Part shown: positions 1 through 7,483 of the stretch, one piece after another
Layout: every line of letters starts with the position of its first letter
Position numbering within the stretch: position 1 is the stretch's first letter
Assembly (NCBI RefSeq): GCF_900100435.1
Contig: NZ_FNEX01000005.1
Span: 186,001 to 250,000 of the forward strand
DNA length: 64,000 nucleotides
Reading direction: 5' to 3'
Source: Pedobacter sp. ok626
GTDB lineage: Bacteria > Bacteroidota > Bacteroidia > Sphingobacteriales > Sphingobacteriaceae
Notes under the pieces: model-generated
Told to the model about the DNA's origin: nothing
The model's input: only the letters and a program-made list of their open reading frames with translations
Database searches by the model: none
Made by a program: the position numbers and the translations under genes

Positions 1-516
1 GAAAAAGGCTTATACTTTGAAACTACAATTGCCAAAACACAATTAGGTGATGAAGTTCTGGAGCTTTATAAGAATGGTACAATCAAAGAACATAGTATAG
101 GATTTCAAACGGTTAAATCAACTAATAGAGGTTCTTATAATGAGATCAGTGAAGTGAAATTATTTGAGTTCTCCAGTGTTACGTGGGGAGCAAATAGTCA
201 GGCTCAGTTTACAGGTTTCAAAAGCCAGTTTGCATCAGATACAATAATTGAGAACTGCGATAAAATGATAAAAATGTTGAAGTCAGATATCACAACTGAT
301 ACTGTAGATCAACTAAACATATTTCTAAACCAAGTTAAAACCACACACTTAAACTTAACCGAAAAGTCAGTTGCTGATGAGTCAGACCCGTTGCAAAACA
401 GTCAGGACACAGATAACCCGATGGTGATAGATGAAGTTGTTGAGGTAAAAAACAACGATTTAGAACTTATACAATCCTTTATAAAAGGATATAAAACACA
501 ATTAACATTCTCATAA
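1..516 (+). CDS. Prohead maturation protease, HK97/S78 family (5' truncated by window)
   Basis: The reading frame is open from base 1 and ends at 516, so the N-terminal half lies outside the window. The visible part holds the C-terminal half of an HK97-type prohead serine protease: an EHSIGF block that carries the candidate catalytic His, followed about 20 residues later by LFEFSSVTWGAN, which matches the family pattern around the catalytic Ser. In this family the enzyme cleaves the scaffold or delta domain from the capsid protein during head maturation. The gene directly precedes the capsid gene, with 8 bases between them, which is the canonical order. A GTG at 154 would cut the catalytic region, so it is not a plausible start. 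The last 60 residues are acidic and not conserved in any way I recognise. Confidence 0.85.
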   Translation, partial: EKGLYFETTIAKTQLGDEVLELYKNGTIKEHSIGFQTVKSTNRGSYNEISEVKLFEFSSVTWGANSQAQFTGFKSQFASDTIIENCDKMIKMLKSDITTDTVDQLNIFLNQVKTTHLNLTEKSVADESDPLQNSQDTDNPMVIDEVVEVKNNDLELIQSFIKGYKTQLTFS

Positions 517-524
517 ACAAACAA

Positions 525-1622
525 ATGGAATTAAACATTAAAAATGAATTGGAGCAATTAGGCGCAACAATTAAAACAGACTTAGAAAAGTCAAATATAG
601 AATTAAAATCTGAGGTAAAAACTCAATTAGATGCATTGCAAGGTCAATTTGACCAATTAACTGCTAAAAATGCAGATATCGCAGCTAAAGGATTAACCTT
701 TGGTGAAGAATTAAAAAATCAATTCAGCTCAACTAATCCCGATGTATTAGCTAAAGGATTCAAATTTGAATTAAAGGCATCAGTATTAAAGCCACAGGCT
801 GATATTAATCCTGAGTATAAGCCAGGTATTACTGGTTATGCAAACCGTAAAGTAAATGCTAGACAATTGTTTGCTATTGGCTCTACATCGAGTGATGCAG
901 TAAAATATGTAAAAGAATCTGGCTATGTGAATGGTGCAGCAATTAAAGAAGAAGGTGTTATCTCTGGTGAATCTAGCTTTGCTATCAACCAAGAAACTGC
1001 ATTAGTTAAAACTATCTCTACCCACTTAATTGTCTCAAAAGAGATGTTAAATGACGTTGACGGTATTTCAAGTTATTTACAAAATCGTGTACCTGCAAAA
1101 TTAGCGGAGAAAGAAGATCAGGAATTATTGTTTGGTACTGGTGATATCAAAGGTGTAGCGGTAACTGCTGTTCAATTTAGTGGAACTACTTTGACTATGG
1201 GTTCTGGTGCTACAGTTAACCAATACGATGTATTAAGAGTTGCTATCAATATGATTGCTAAAGCTGATTACACTGTATCTGCAATCTTGGTTAACCCGAC
1301 AGATAAAACAAAATTAGAATTAGCTAAATCAAGCACTGGTGAATACTTGTTCCCATCTGGTAATATGAGTGTTGCAGGTGTTCCAATTGTAGAATCAAAT
1401 GCTATTACCGAAGGAAAATTTTTAGTTGGATCGTTCCGTGATGGAGCAGAGATTAAAGAACGCCAAGGTGTTGCAATTTCTTACTATCCATCAGATGGTG
1501 AAAATGCTAAAAAAGGTTTAATCACTATCGTTGCAGAAGAGCGTTTAGCATTACCTGTATATCACAATGGTGCATTCGTTGCAGGTGATTTTACATCAGC
1601 AATGGCAAAATTAAAATCTTAA
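525..1622 (+). CDS. Phage major capsid protein, HK97 fold
   Basis: This 365-residue protein forms the icosahedral head shell. Residues 1 to about 70 are Lys/Glu/Gln-rich and predicted coiled coil, like the delta (scaffold) domain removed by the protease encoded just upstream. From about residue 95 the sequence has the length and character of an HK97 gp5-like shell protein (A- and P-domain segments such as VNPTDKTKLELAKSS and AVAISYYPSD-like stretches near the C-terminus). Position after the protease and before the connector supports the call. An intrinsic terminator follows the stop codon. The precise cleavage site cannot be read from the sequence. Confidence 0.9.
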   Translation: MELNIKNELEQLGATIKTDLEKSNIELKSEVKTQLDALQGQFDQLTAKNADIAAKGLTFGEELKNQFSSTNPDVLAKGFKFELKASVLKPQADINPEYKPGITGYANRKVNARQLFAIGSTSSDAVKYVKESGYVNGAAIKEEGVISGESSFAINQETALVKTISTHLIVSKEMLNDVDGISSYLQNRVPAKLAEKEDQELLFGTGDIKGVAVTAVQFSGTTLTMGSGATVNQYDVLRVAINMIAKADYTVSAILVNPTDKTKLELAKSSTGEYLFPSGNMSVAGVPIVESNAITEGKFLVGSFRDGAEIKERQGVAISYYPSDGENAKKGLITIVAEERLALPVYHNGAFVAGDFTSAMAKLKS

Positions 1623-1649
1623 TCACTGACCTGATTATTATACTCAATG

Positions 1650-1681
1650 AAGGTGGTGGAAATATCCATCACCTTTTTTAT
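1650..1681 (+). terminator. Intrinsic terminator after capsid gene
   Basis: An 11-bp stem (1650-1660 with 1665-1675, one G-T pair), a 4-base loop and a run of T. It lies 27 bases after the capsid stop and 15 before the connector gene, so it may lower expression of downstream genes relative to capsid. Confidence 0.7.
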
Positions 1682-1695
1682 TTAAAGAAATATAC

Positions 1696-1986
1696 ATGTT
1701 AACCTTAGAACTTACAAAACAATACCTGAATATTCATCCTAGCAATACCACAGAAGATACATTAATTCAACTATTGATAGATGCAGCCGAAATACAGGCA
1801 TATAAATTAATTAGCACAACAGAAGGAATGATAGATAATGCCTTGATTGATCTTGCTTTATTAAAAGATATTGCCTCAAATTATATGCACAGGGAAAACT
1901 ATTTAGATAGTAAAAATGGTGGTTTAATATTGTCTAATGGTACTCTTTCAATTCTGAATCAATATAGAAAGGTCATTGTATACTAA
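1696..1986 (+). CDS. Head-tail connector, HK97 gp6-like
   Basis: A 96-residue, mostly helical protein of the size and composition of gp6-type connectors (Phage_connect_1 group). The N-terminus MLTLELTKQYLNI followed by acidic helices and a tyrosine-rich C-terminus is typical of these ring proteins, which sit between portal and head-closure protein. It lies in the expected slot after the capsid gene. Its stop overlaps the start of the next gene by one base (TAATG), which suggests translational coupling. Family assignment rests on order, length and overall pattern rather than on a catalytic motif. Confidence 0.7.
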   Translation: MLTLELTKQYLNIHPSNTTEDTLIQLLIDAAEIQAYKLISTTEGMIDNALIDLALLKDIASNYMHRENYLDSKNGGLILSNGTLSILNQYRKVIVY

Positions 1987-2360
1987 TGAAGAATGCAAAG
2001 AAATATAGCCAACTGATTGAATTCTGGAAAGAAAACAAGGTTCCCAATGGGCAGGGGGGGAGTTTTGCAACTTACATGTTAGATTTTCCTGATTATGCTC
2101 ATATAGTTACAAAAGATGAAACCAAAACCCTACAAGAGGGACAATTAATATTGGAAGGGTTTTACGAGATCTATCTTAGATATAGATTTGATATTTCAAT
2201 CCTGAAAAGCCATCAAATCAAACTAAAGGGTAGGAATTTAACGATTCATTCAATCGTAAACGTGGATGAATTAAACAAAGAATACAAGCTGATTGCGAGT
2301 GAATCAGATAACAATATAGAGGTTTTTGAAAATGAAAACCCTTATGAAAATTATGGGTGA
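1986..2360 (+). CDS. Head closure / head-tail adaptor protein
   Basis: This 124-residue protein fits the SPP1 gp16-like head-tail joining family: a short helical start, then a beta-rich core in which an RYRFDIS block, a KLKGRNLTIHSIVN block and a KEYKLIASESD block are characteristic of small-barrel head-completion proteins. It is translationally coupled to the connector gene upstream. In the virion it would close the DNA channel and present the surface for tail docking. The next morphogenesis gene in the usual order (gp10-like) is displaced by about 3.5 kb of inserted fibre-type genes. Confidence 0.7.
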   Translation: MKNAKKYSQLIEFWKENKVPNGQGGSFATYMLDFPDYAHIVTKDETKTLQEGQLILEGFYEIYLRYRFDISILKSHQIKLKGRNLTIHSIVNVDELNKEYKLIASESDNNIEVFENENPYENYG

Positions 2361-2366
2361 AAAATA

Positions 2367-2392
2367 ACCCTTAACAACTTAATGTTAAGGGT
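2367..2392. terminator. Hairpin after head-closure gene
   Basis: Perfect 10-bp inverted repeat (2367-2376 with 2383-2392) with a 6-base loop. The right side is followed by CGAAAAAA, so it lacks a U-tract for rightward transcripts; in the leftward direction it is followed by a T-rich stretch. It may be a processing or stabilising hairpin rather than a terminator. Confidence 0.45.
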
Positions 2393-2453
2393 CGAAAAAA
2401 TGGTAAATCAACCCCATTTTTAACGCTTTATCATTGCTAATATATATAAATAA

Positions 2454-3662
2454 ATGAATATACAATATAATATAAAGACACAAATTGAAGATTATGATCC
2501 AAATTTGTGGAATGCTCAGGATGCGAATGAGGTAAAGACTGTAGTTAACAGCAAAGCAGATCTTACAGCATTACAATCTGAGATTGATAACAGGGTAAAT
2601 GCACAAACAGATATCATCAATGATATTGTAGATCTGCAAGATCAAATTGGTAACTTATCTGGTAATACAGGCGGTGATTTGAGTAGTTACTATAACAAAC
2701 AACAATCAGATTCAAGGTTCTTATCTATAACAGGTACTACATTGTTTTCTGGTGATTATAATTCATTGACCAATAAGCCAATAATACCATCAATCAGTGG
2801 GTTGGCAACTGAAACGTGGGTTAATTCGCAGGGGTTTTTAAAGAGTTTTGCTCAGGATTTCAACTATAATTCATTAACTAATAAACCAGATCTGAGTTTG
2901 AAAGTTGATAAGGTAGCAGGTAAATCATTATTAGCTGATACAGAGATTACCAGATTGTCAACAGTTGTTAATCAAGACTTAAGTGGTTTACAGGCGGTAG
3001 ATCAAGATCTACAAAATCAGATAGATAGCTTATCTGGTGGTAATGCAGATTTAACAAATTATTACACAAAGGCACAAAGTGATGGTAAGTATATAGGTAC
3101 TGGTACTACTATGTTTGATGGTAACTATAATTCACTATCCAACAAGCCTGATTTGGCCATAAAAGTTGATAAGGTTGCAGGTAAAGGATTATCAACAGAA
3201 GATTATTCAACAGTTGAAAAAAGTAAATTAGCTTCAATTGCTAGTGGCGCTACAGTTAACCAAACAAATACTTATCTATTAGACAGGGCTAACCATACAG
3301 GGGCACAAGCAGCAACAACAATAACACAAACAGCAACCGCAAGATTTGCAACTGATTCTGAAAAAACAACTTGGAATGCAGCAGTGCCAAGTACTAGAAC
3401 AGTAGCAGGTAAAGCATTAAGTGCAAATATTACGCTTGTAAAGGGTGATGTAGGTCTGGCCAATGTAGATAATACAAGTGATGCAAATAAACCTGTAAGT
3501 ACAGCAACTCAAACAGCTTTAAATCTTAAAGCAAATGTTGCAGATGTTATTAGTAATAGTTCAGATACGTATGGTACTAAAATAACCAATATTGTTAGCT
3601 GTACGCAAGCACAATATGATGGTCTAACACCTGATACAGGTACATTTTATATAATAATATAA
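2454..3662 (+). CDS. Phage fibre-like protein with repeated NKPDL / VAGK modules
   Basis: A 402-residue fibrous structural protein. After a short N-terminal segment containing DPNLWNAQDANEVK come heptad-like stretches and recurring blocks: YNSLTNKP or YNSLSNKPDL (three copies, near residues 101, 141 and 224) and VDKVAGK or TVAGKALS (three copies), then GLANVDNTSDANKPV, a motif common in phage tail fibres. The C-terminus (TQAQYDGLTPDTGTFYIII) is a recurrent ending of Bacteroidota phage appendage proteins. It could be a head fibre, since it sits in the head gene block, or a tail fibre. It overlaps the next gene by one base. Confidence 0.7.
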   Translation: MNIQYNIKTQIEDYDPNLWNAQDANEVKTVVNSKADLTALQSEIDNRVNAQTDIINDIVDLQDQIGNLSGNTGGDLSSYYNKQQSDSRFLSITGTTLFSGDYNSLTNKPIIPSISGLATETWVNSQGFLKSFAQDFNYNSLTNKPDLSLKVDKVAGKSLLADTEITRLSTVVNQDLSGLQAVDQDLQNQIDSLSGGNADLTNYYTKAQSDGKYIGTGTTMFDGNYNSLSNKPDLAIKVDKVAGKGLSTEDYSTVEKSKLASIASGATVNQTNTYLLDRANHTGAQAATTITQTATARFATDSEKTTWNAAVPSTRTVAGKALSANITLVKGDVGLANVDNTSDANKPVSTATQTALNLKANVADVISNSSDTYGTKITNIVSCTQAQYDGLTPDTGTFYIII

Positions 3663-4702
3663 TGATTAAAATCAGTTCAACATCAATAGCCAAAGGATAT
3701 ATAGGATCTACCGAAGTTCAAAAAATAATGTTGGGTAGTTCATTAGTTTGGCAAAAGGAGAGTACGCCTATTGAAGATGGTTTATTGCCTGGTATGACGT
3801 TTATAGCCTTACCATCTGATAAATGGGCAGAAAATGCGCCACACGTATACACCCAAACCAGCAATGAAGGATTCGGTTTATTGCCTTATGAAATGGCAGG
3901 TGATGGTATTTTTGTTTACGAATACCACGGAGACGAAGTAACAGATTTTTATCTACGAAAAGTTGACCATAGCAGAGTTGATTTTTGGATTGAAAATAAT
4001 GGAAGCATCATCATATTCGCAAATGATATAAGTGCTACATACATCACTACAGCATCAATAGGTACATATTATGGATATAGAAAAGTTGCAAATAACATTG
4101 ATTTGATTAGCACTACAGATGGTGTAATATTTACCAGTTTATACAATTTTGGTTCAAGACCAAACCATAACCAAATAGCGACTTGGTATCAAAATATGAA
4201 CAAAGGATTATACTACCTACAAGGTAATGGAATAATAAGCCCGTTACTGCCAGATGCTAATTATCTAACCCTACCATCAGAATATACAGAATCACCAAAT
4301 AATGTTTACACAGCTATTACTGAAACTAGAATAACCCTAGATGCAAAGGTAGTCGGTGAAGGCTTCATAGCAATGAGGTATACTAATACAGATTATAGTG
4401 GTGAATTATTTTTAGGTACTTTGGATGATGTGGTAGGGCAGTCTGTAGGGTGCTTTTTTTATAATGGTGGGTTGTATTGGGAGGTTATAGATGGTGTAAC
4501 TGAACTGGCTGTAAATATGTCAGAAGGAATGTTTGCCGTACTCCGAAAAACACCAACTAATATAGTTCTACAGACTACAACCGATGGTGTAAGCTTTGTA
4601 ACCGTACACGATTTTGGTGTATTAAATTATGAATGTGTAAGGCTATTTACATCAGCAGGTGCTAAATATCATTACGTACAGGGTAAAGGTTTAACACTTT
4701 AA
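3662..4702 (+). CDS. Phage appendage/receptor-binding protein with duplicated domain
   Basis: A 346-residue protein coupled to the fibre gene upstream by a TAATG overlap. The N-terminus contains GYIGSTEVQKIMLGSSLVW, a short docking motif found at the start of many phage appendage proteins. The rest consists of two tandem copies of a beta-rich domain of about 150 residues: copy one begins LLPGMTFIALPSDKW, copy two LLPDANYLTLPSEYT, and both end with a TTDGVxF block and a YxxQGxG block. This suggests a duplicated carbohydrate- or receptor-binding head carried on the fibre. No enzymatic motif is visible. Head decoration is the alternative. Confidence 0.6.
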   Translation: MIKISSTSIAKGYIGSTEVQKIMLGSSLVWQKESTPIEDGLLPGMTFIALPSDKWAENAPHVYTQTSNEGFGLLPYEMAGDGIFVYEYHGDEVTDFYLRKVDHSRVDFWIENNGSIIIFANDISATYITTASIGTYYGYRKVANNIDLISTTDGVIFTSLYNFGSRPNHNQIATWYQNMNKGLYYLQGNGIISPLLPDANYLTLPSEYTESPNNVYTAITETRITLDAKVVGEGFIAMRYTNTDYSGELFLGTLDDVVGQSVGCFFYNGGLYWEVIDGVTELAVNMSEGMFAVLRKTPTNIVLQTTTDGVSFVTVHDFGVLNYECVRLFTSAGAKYHYVQGKGLTL

Positions 4703-5321
4703 CAGTGTTGTAGCCAGTTTTGGAACTATTGTAATGGTAACGAATCCTGCAAATGGGGAATCTGTAGATGTTGAGGTGAATAATAGGGTACAATATTCTA
4801 GGAAATTGGTGTTTGTTGGAAAGGAGTGGCTAAAGTTGAAGATGATGGCCGCTACGTAGCGGTAGCATTCATTAACTTTAATTTAGTTATATTCAGTTTC
4901 TTGAAATTTCTAACACTATTTCCAAAGTGTTTTATGTCATTAAAGCTAATAGATACCCCCGTTTAATGGTGGTTGGTGTGTCAATTTCTTCTTTTACTGT
5001 TGATAAAAATGCCCGCTTGTTAACAACTATTGTTCTCTTATCAGGGCTTATGAAAGTATATTTGTTTTCGTAAATGCAAAAGGGCTGATACCTTCAATAT
5101 CAACCCATTTGGCTAAAAACATTTACATTAAAGCTTATGCTGAAAATTTTAATGCAAAAGAAGAGTTCTGGTTTCTCTTTCTACTACGAAAGTAGTAATT
5201 ACAATTGTAAATACTTACAAGTGGAAATGTTGGAATTGTTAACAACAACCTCTGGTACGCTGTATTTCGTTGTTAAGATGTTGATTCATTTACAACTCTT
5301 ACCGACACCATTTATTATGTA
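4703..5321 (+). pseudogene. Decayed phage appendage gene, several broken frames
   Basis: No single frame is open across this stretch, but coding-like segments appear in different frames: VVASFGTIVMVTNPANGE (about 4707-4859), NAKGLIPSIS through AENFNAKEEF (about 5070-5170), and DSFTTLTDTIYYVNDVYF (about 5280-5335). They resemble the beta-rich appendage proteins upstream. I read this as a decayed third appendage gene rather than intergenic DNA. A 14-bp perfect palindrome (CCGCTACGTAGCGG, 4849-4862) lies at the end of the first segment. Confidence 0.4.
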
Positions 5322-5356
5322 AATGATGTTTATTTTGGTTTAAACCAAGATTTTTT

Positions 5357-5387
5357 AAAAAAGCCACATTAATTTGTGGCTTTTTTT
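5357..5387 (+). terminator. Strong intrinsic terminator
   Basis: 12-bp stem AAAAAAGCCACA / TGTGGCTTTTTT with a 6-base loop and T7 tail. It closes the inserted appendage block. Confidence 0.8.
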
Positions 5388-5605
5388 GTTCTTGCTGTTC
5401 TGCAATTTTTGTGTGGAAAATGTTTTTTTACTTTTTTATCTTTTTACTTTTTTATCCTTTTATCCTTTTGTTTTTTTATCCTTTTGTTTTTTTTAATTCG
5501 CTCAATGCAGCTTGGATGTTTATAAGACTAAAATTTTTACTGACACCTTACTTTATGTCAGATTAAAAGCTATCTTGAAAGAGTAGCTTCTTATTTATGC
5601 CTGTC
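5388..5605. repeat. T-rich low-complexity tract
   Basis: Between about 5425 and 5495 the + strand consists of repeated units of the type TTTTTATCC and TTTTGT, almost pure pyrimidine. The flanks hold no convincing gene. Strand-slippage expansion is the simplest explanation. Confidence 0.6.
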
Positions 5606-5899
5606 TTAAGTATCTAATTTATGGTAAAATTCAGTAATCTCGTTCATTACTTCATTCATCATTTTTAGTGTTGGTTGTGCATAAGTTTCAACCCCAACGA
5701 AATCACCAAAATGACCACTAATTAATATAGTTATCCAAGCTTCATCATATTCTACTCTAATTGGATAAATAAGTTCGGTAAAAAATGGCCTTATCCCTCT
5801 ACTTCCAGATTTTTTTTCTAATGGTTTGACCTTTATCAAAGGTATTGTTTTTAATTTCTCAATAAGCTTTTGGACGTTTGGGTGTATATATTCGCTCAT
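5606..5899 (-). CDS. Hypothetical protein, leftward cargo gene in prophage
   Basis: A 97-residue protein encoded against the direction of the late genes. It has a helical start (residues 1-25), a basic middle with GSRGIRPFF, a beta-rich centre, and a helical C-terminus (MNEVMNEITEFYHKL). I do not recognise a family. Its orientation, and its place between the inserted appendage block and the gp10-like gene, suggest a moron-type cargo gene with its own promoter, possibly expressed in the lysogen. The start is the first ATG of the open frame. Confidence 0.55.
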   Translation of the reverse strand: MSEYIHPNVQKLIEKLKTIPLIKVKPLEKKSGSRGIRPFFTELIYPIRVEYDEAWITILISGHFGDFVGVETYAQPTLKMMNEVMNEITEFYHKLDT

Positions 5900-5960
5900 A
5901 TTGATCTAGTTAAAATTTCAATATATGAAATTTTTTTTGCTGCATTATTACCTCTTCATA

Positions 5961-5968
5961 CTATTTAT
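5961..5968 (+). promoter_or_regulatory. Recurrent CTATTTAT element (copy 1)
   Basis: CTATTTAT five bases ahead of the likely ATG at 5973. The same octamer precedes the restart of late genes at 7032 and 11312. A phage-specific promoter or translation-start element is an inference. Confidence 0.35.
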
Positions 5969-5972
5969 AGAT

Positions 5973-6422
5973 ATGAGAACCAGAAACGATTTCAACATCA
6001 AAATAAATGGATTAGATAAGTCATTAGACAATCTATCCAAATTAGCAAAACACAATGAAAAAGCAGTAAAGGATGCAATTGCAGAAACAGCTATCAACAT
6101 TGAAAGAAAAGCAAAAGAAAATTTAGGGGCAACAGGATTTAAAGATTCAGTGGGTGGTATTGCACAATCAGGTTATATCCTATATAGAGCTGATCGTATG
6201 GGTGCAGAAGTAGGATTCAATAAATTCTACGCCCCATACATCGAGTTCGGAACTGGCGTAAACGTAGATGTACCATCAGGATTTGAGGATTTTGCTTGGC
6301 AGTTTAAAGGCGATGATTTAAGAGAGGTAAATATTAAACCGATGCCATATTTCCATCCTGCATTAAATAGCGAATTGGAAAACTTTAAACAGAAATTGAA
6401 GGATAGTTTGAAAAGACCTTAA
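5973..6422 (+). CDS. HK97 gp10-like tail/head-tail joining protein
   Basis: A 149-residue protein (start at ATG 5973) of the HK97 gp10 family: an N-terminal FNIKINGLDKSLDNLSKL segment, a long helix with AETAINIERKAKENL, then the hallmark AEVGFNKFYAPYIEFGTG block around residue 90 and an ending with MPYFHPALNSE. These proteins act at the head-tail interface or tail terminator ring. An ATG at 5925 would add a 16-residue hydrophobic stretch (FFLLHYYLFILFI) unlike the family, so I prefer 5973. The gene resumes the conserved order interrupted at 2361. Confidence 0.8.
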   Translation: MRTRNDFNIKINGLDKSLDNLSKLAKHNEKAVKDAIAETAINIERKAKENLGATGFKDSVGGIAQSGYILYRADRMGAEVGFNKFYAPYIEFGTGVNVDVPSGFEDFAWQFKGDDLREVNIKPMPYFHPALNSELENFKQKLKDSLKRP

Positions 6423-6511
6423 AGAGGAATAAATAAATTTTTTATTATGGTAAAATAATTTCATATTTATTCTAATGCTATATTGGATAGCAGGTTAGAG
6501 AAATAGTGAGG

Positions 6512-6613
6512 ATGAATATAAATTCCAAAAAAGTAACGAAGTTAACCGCTCTTGGTAGATTAGTTTTAGCTATTGTAAAAATTGTTAAAGAAGTTTATGT
6601 GATGTTAATGTAG
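6512..6613 (+). CDS. Small hypothetical protein (33 residues), amphipathic/hydrophobic
   Basis: A short frame beginning MNINSKKVTKLTALG and ending in a hydrophobic helix (LVLAIVKIVKEVYVMLM). GAGGATG-like purines precede the ATG, and a strong terminator begins nine bases after the stop, which suggests a transcribed unit. I do not recognise a family. A small membrane peptide is possible. Confidence 0.35.
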   Translation: MNINSKKVTKLTALGRLVLAIVKIVKEVYVMLM

Positions 6614-6622
6614 TTATTAACG

Positions 6623-6651
6623 CTCCTAGTTTTATAGCTAGGAGTTTTTTT
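6623..6651 (+). terminator. Intrinsic terminator
   Basis: 7-bp stem CTCCTAG / CTAGGAG, 8-base loop and a T7 tail. It ends rightward transcripts before the leftward cargo gene. Confidence 0.75.
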
Positions 6652-6664
6652 ATTTTAGTGGGAA

Positions 6665-6931
6665 TCATAATTCAATATTCCATTTGTGTTTGCAGTCTTT
6701 GCATCTGTGTTTATCCACCTTTGAGTATTTATATTTTCCACCTTCAATTATTACCATAAACAAGCACCAAAAAGCAAGGAAAACCCATATTGTTCTAAAG
6801 TCAAAATAAGCCAATAGGGTAAATGGTATAGTTAGCACAGCGCAAATTTTAATTCTGATCAGCATCTTTTTATGTGTGTCAGCCCAAGTGTTTTCACTTT
6901 GACAATTTGGGCAGGATGGGTTTTGAATCAT
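6665..6931 (-). CDS. Small membrane protein with paired zinc-ribbon Cys motifs
   Basis: An 88-residue leftward gene. An N-terminal CPNC pair (residues 7-10) and a C-terminal CKDCKHKW pair (about 77-84) flank two hydrophobic segments (roughly residues 27-45 and 47-63), so both ends could fold together as one zinc ribbon on the cytoplasmic side of the membrane. I do not know the function. As a second leftward gene within a rightward morphogenesis block it is probably lysogenic cargo; superinfection exclusion is one possible role for such a protein, but nothing in the sequence proves it. Confidence 0.6.
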   Translation of the reverse strand: MIQNPSCPNCQSENTWADTHKKMLIRIKICAVLTIPFTLLAYFDFRTIWVFLAFWCLFMVIIEGGKYKYSKVDKHRCKDCKHKWNIEL

Positions 6932-7031
6932 AGCGTTTAATTTTTTATAAGTTTAGGAACAATTTTTCAATTATCGATATGGTAACTAAATAATATTAAG
7001 TTGTTTAAGTAATAAAATGCACCTCATTAGC

Positions 7032-7039
7032 CTATTTAT
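7032..7039 (+). promoter_or_regulatory. Recurrent CTATTTAT element (copy 2)
   Basis: CTATTTAT six bases ahead of the ATG at 7045, preceded by CACCTCATTAG, similar to the sequence upstream of copy 3 at 11312. Confidence 0.35.
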
Positions 7040-7044
7040 GGTTA

Positions 7045-7482
7045 ATGAATGAACATGCTTTAGACCCTTCCAACACTTACCGCAAGGCTTATTACGATAA
7101 GTTATACAATCAATTATCTGTTATTTCTGGTAAAACAATACCAGTGTATGATAGGGTAGATGATGCTGCGGTAGCTCCCTTTGTTGTACTCTCCAACATA
7201 ACTTTAACCCCCCTTTTAAATACCACTGGATATGCGTTTAAAGCATCTATTGTACTAGATATAGTTACAAGATTCACCACATCAGGGGGTAAAAAGTTGG
7301 TTGATGATATCAGTAATCTGATTTTTCAAAAGATTCTTACTAGGGATGTTTTTTATTCTGTTGAGAATTGGAATATATACACCAGTAAGCTAGAAAGTAC
7401 CAGATATATAGAGAGTGAATCAAATAGTGGTTACGTAATCCGCAAGCTCATCACCTTCAATAACAATATTCAACAACTATAA
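7045..7482 (+). CDS. Tail completion protein, gp17/DUF3168-like
   Basis: A 145-residue protein with the pattern of tail terminator/completion proteins: an N-terminal helix with NTYRKAYYDKLYNQLS, a VYDRVDDAAVAPFVVLSNI block (in this family a PVYDxxP..aptPYivig-like segment), then beta strands with VLDIVTRF and a KLVDDISNLIF helix, and a C-terminal YVIRKLITF strand. The tail completion protein caps the tail tube for attachment to the head. Its position between the gp10-like gene and the tail-tube genes is canonical. The stop is one base before the next start. Confidence 0.7.
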   Translation: MNEHALDPSNTYRKAYYDKLYNQLSVISGKTIPVYDRVDDAAVAPFVVLSNITLTPLLNTTGYAFKASIVLDIVTRFTTSGGKKLVDDISNLIFQKILTRDVFYSVENWNIYTSKLESTRYIESESNSGYVIRKLITFNNNIQQL

Positions 7483-7483
7483 T

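Noticed and set aside
5137..5322. 61-codon frame in the decayed appendage region
   Set aside because: The coding-like signal in this stretch lies in several frames with stops; this single frame is better read as part of a pseudogene.
5425..5495. T-rich repeats as a CRISPR or regulatory array
   Set aside because: Units are irregular and nearly pure T with no spacer structure; simple low-complexity sequence explains them.
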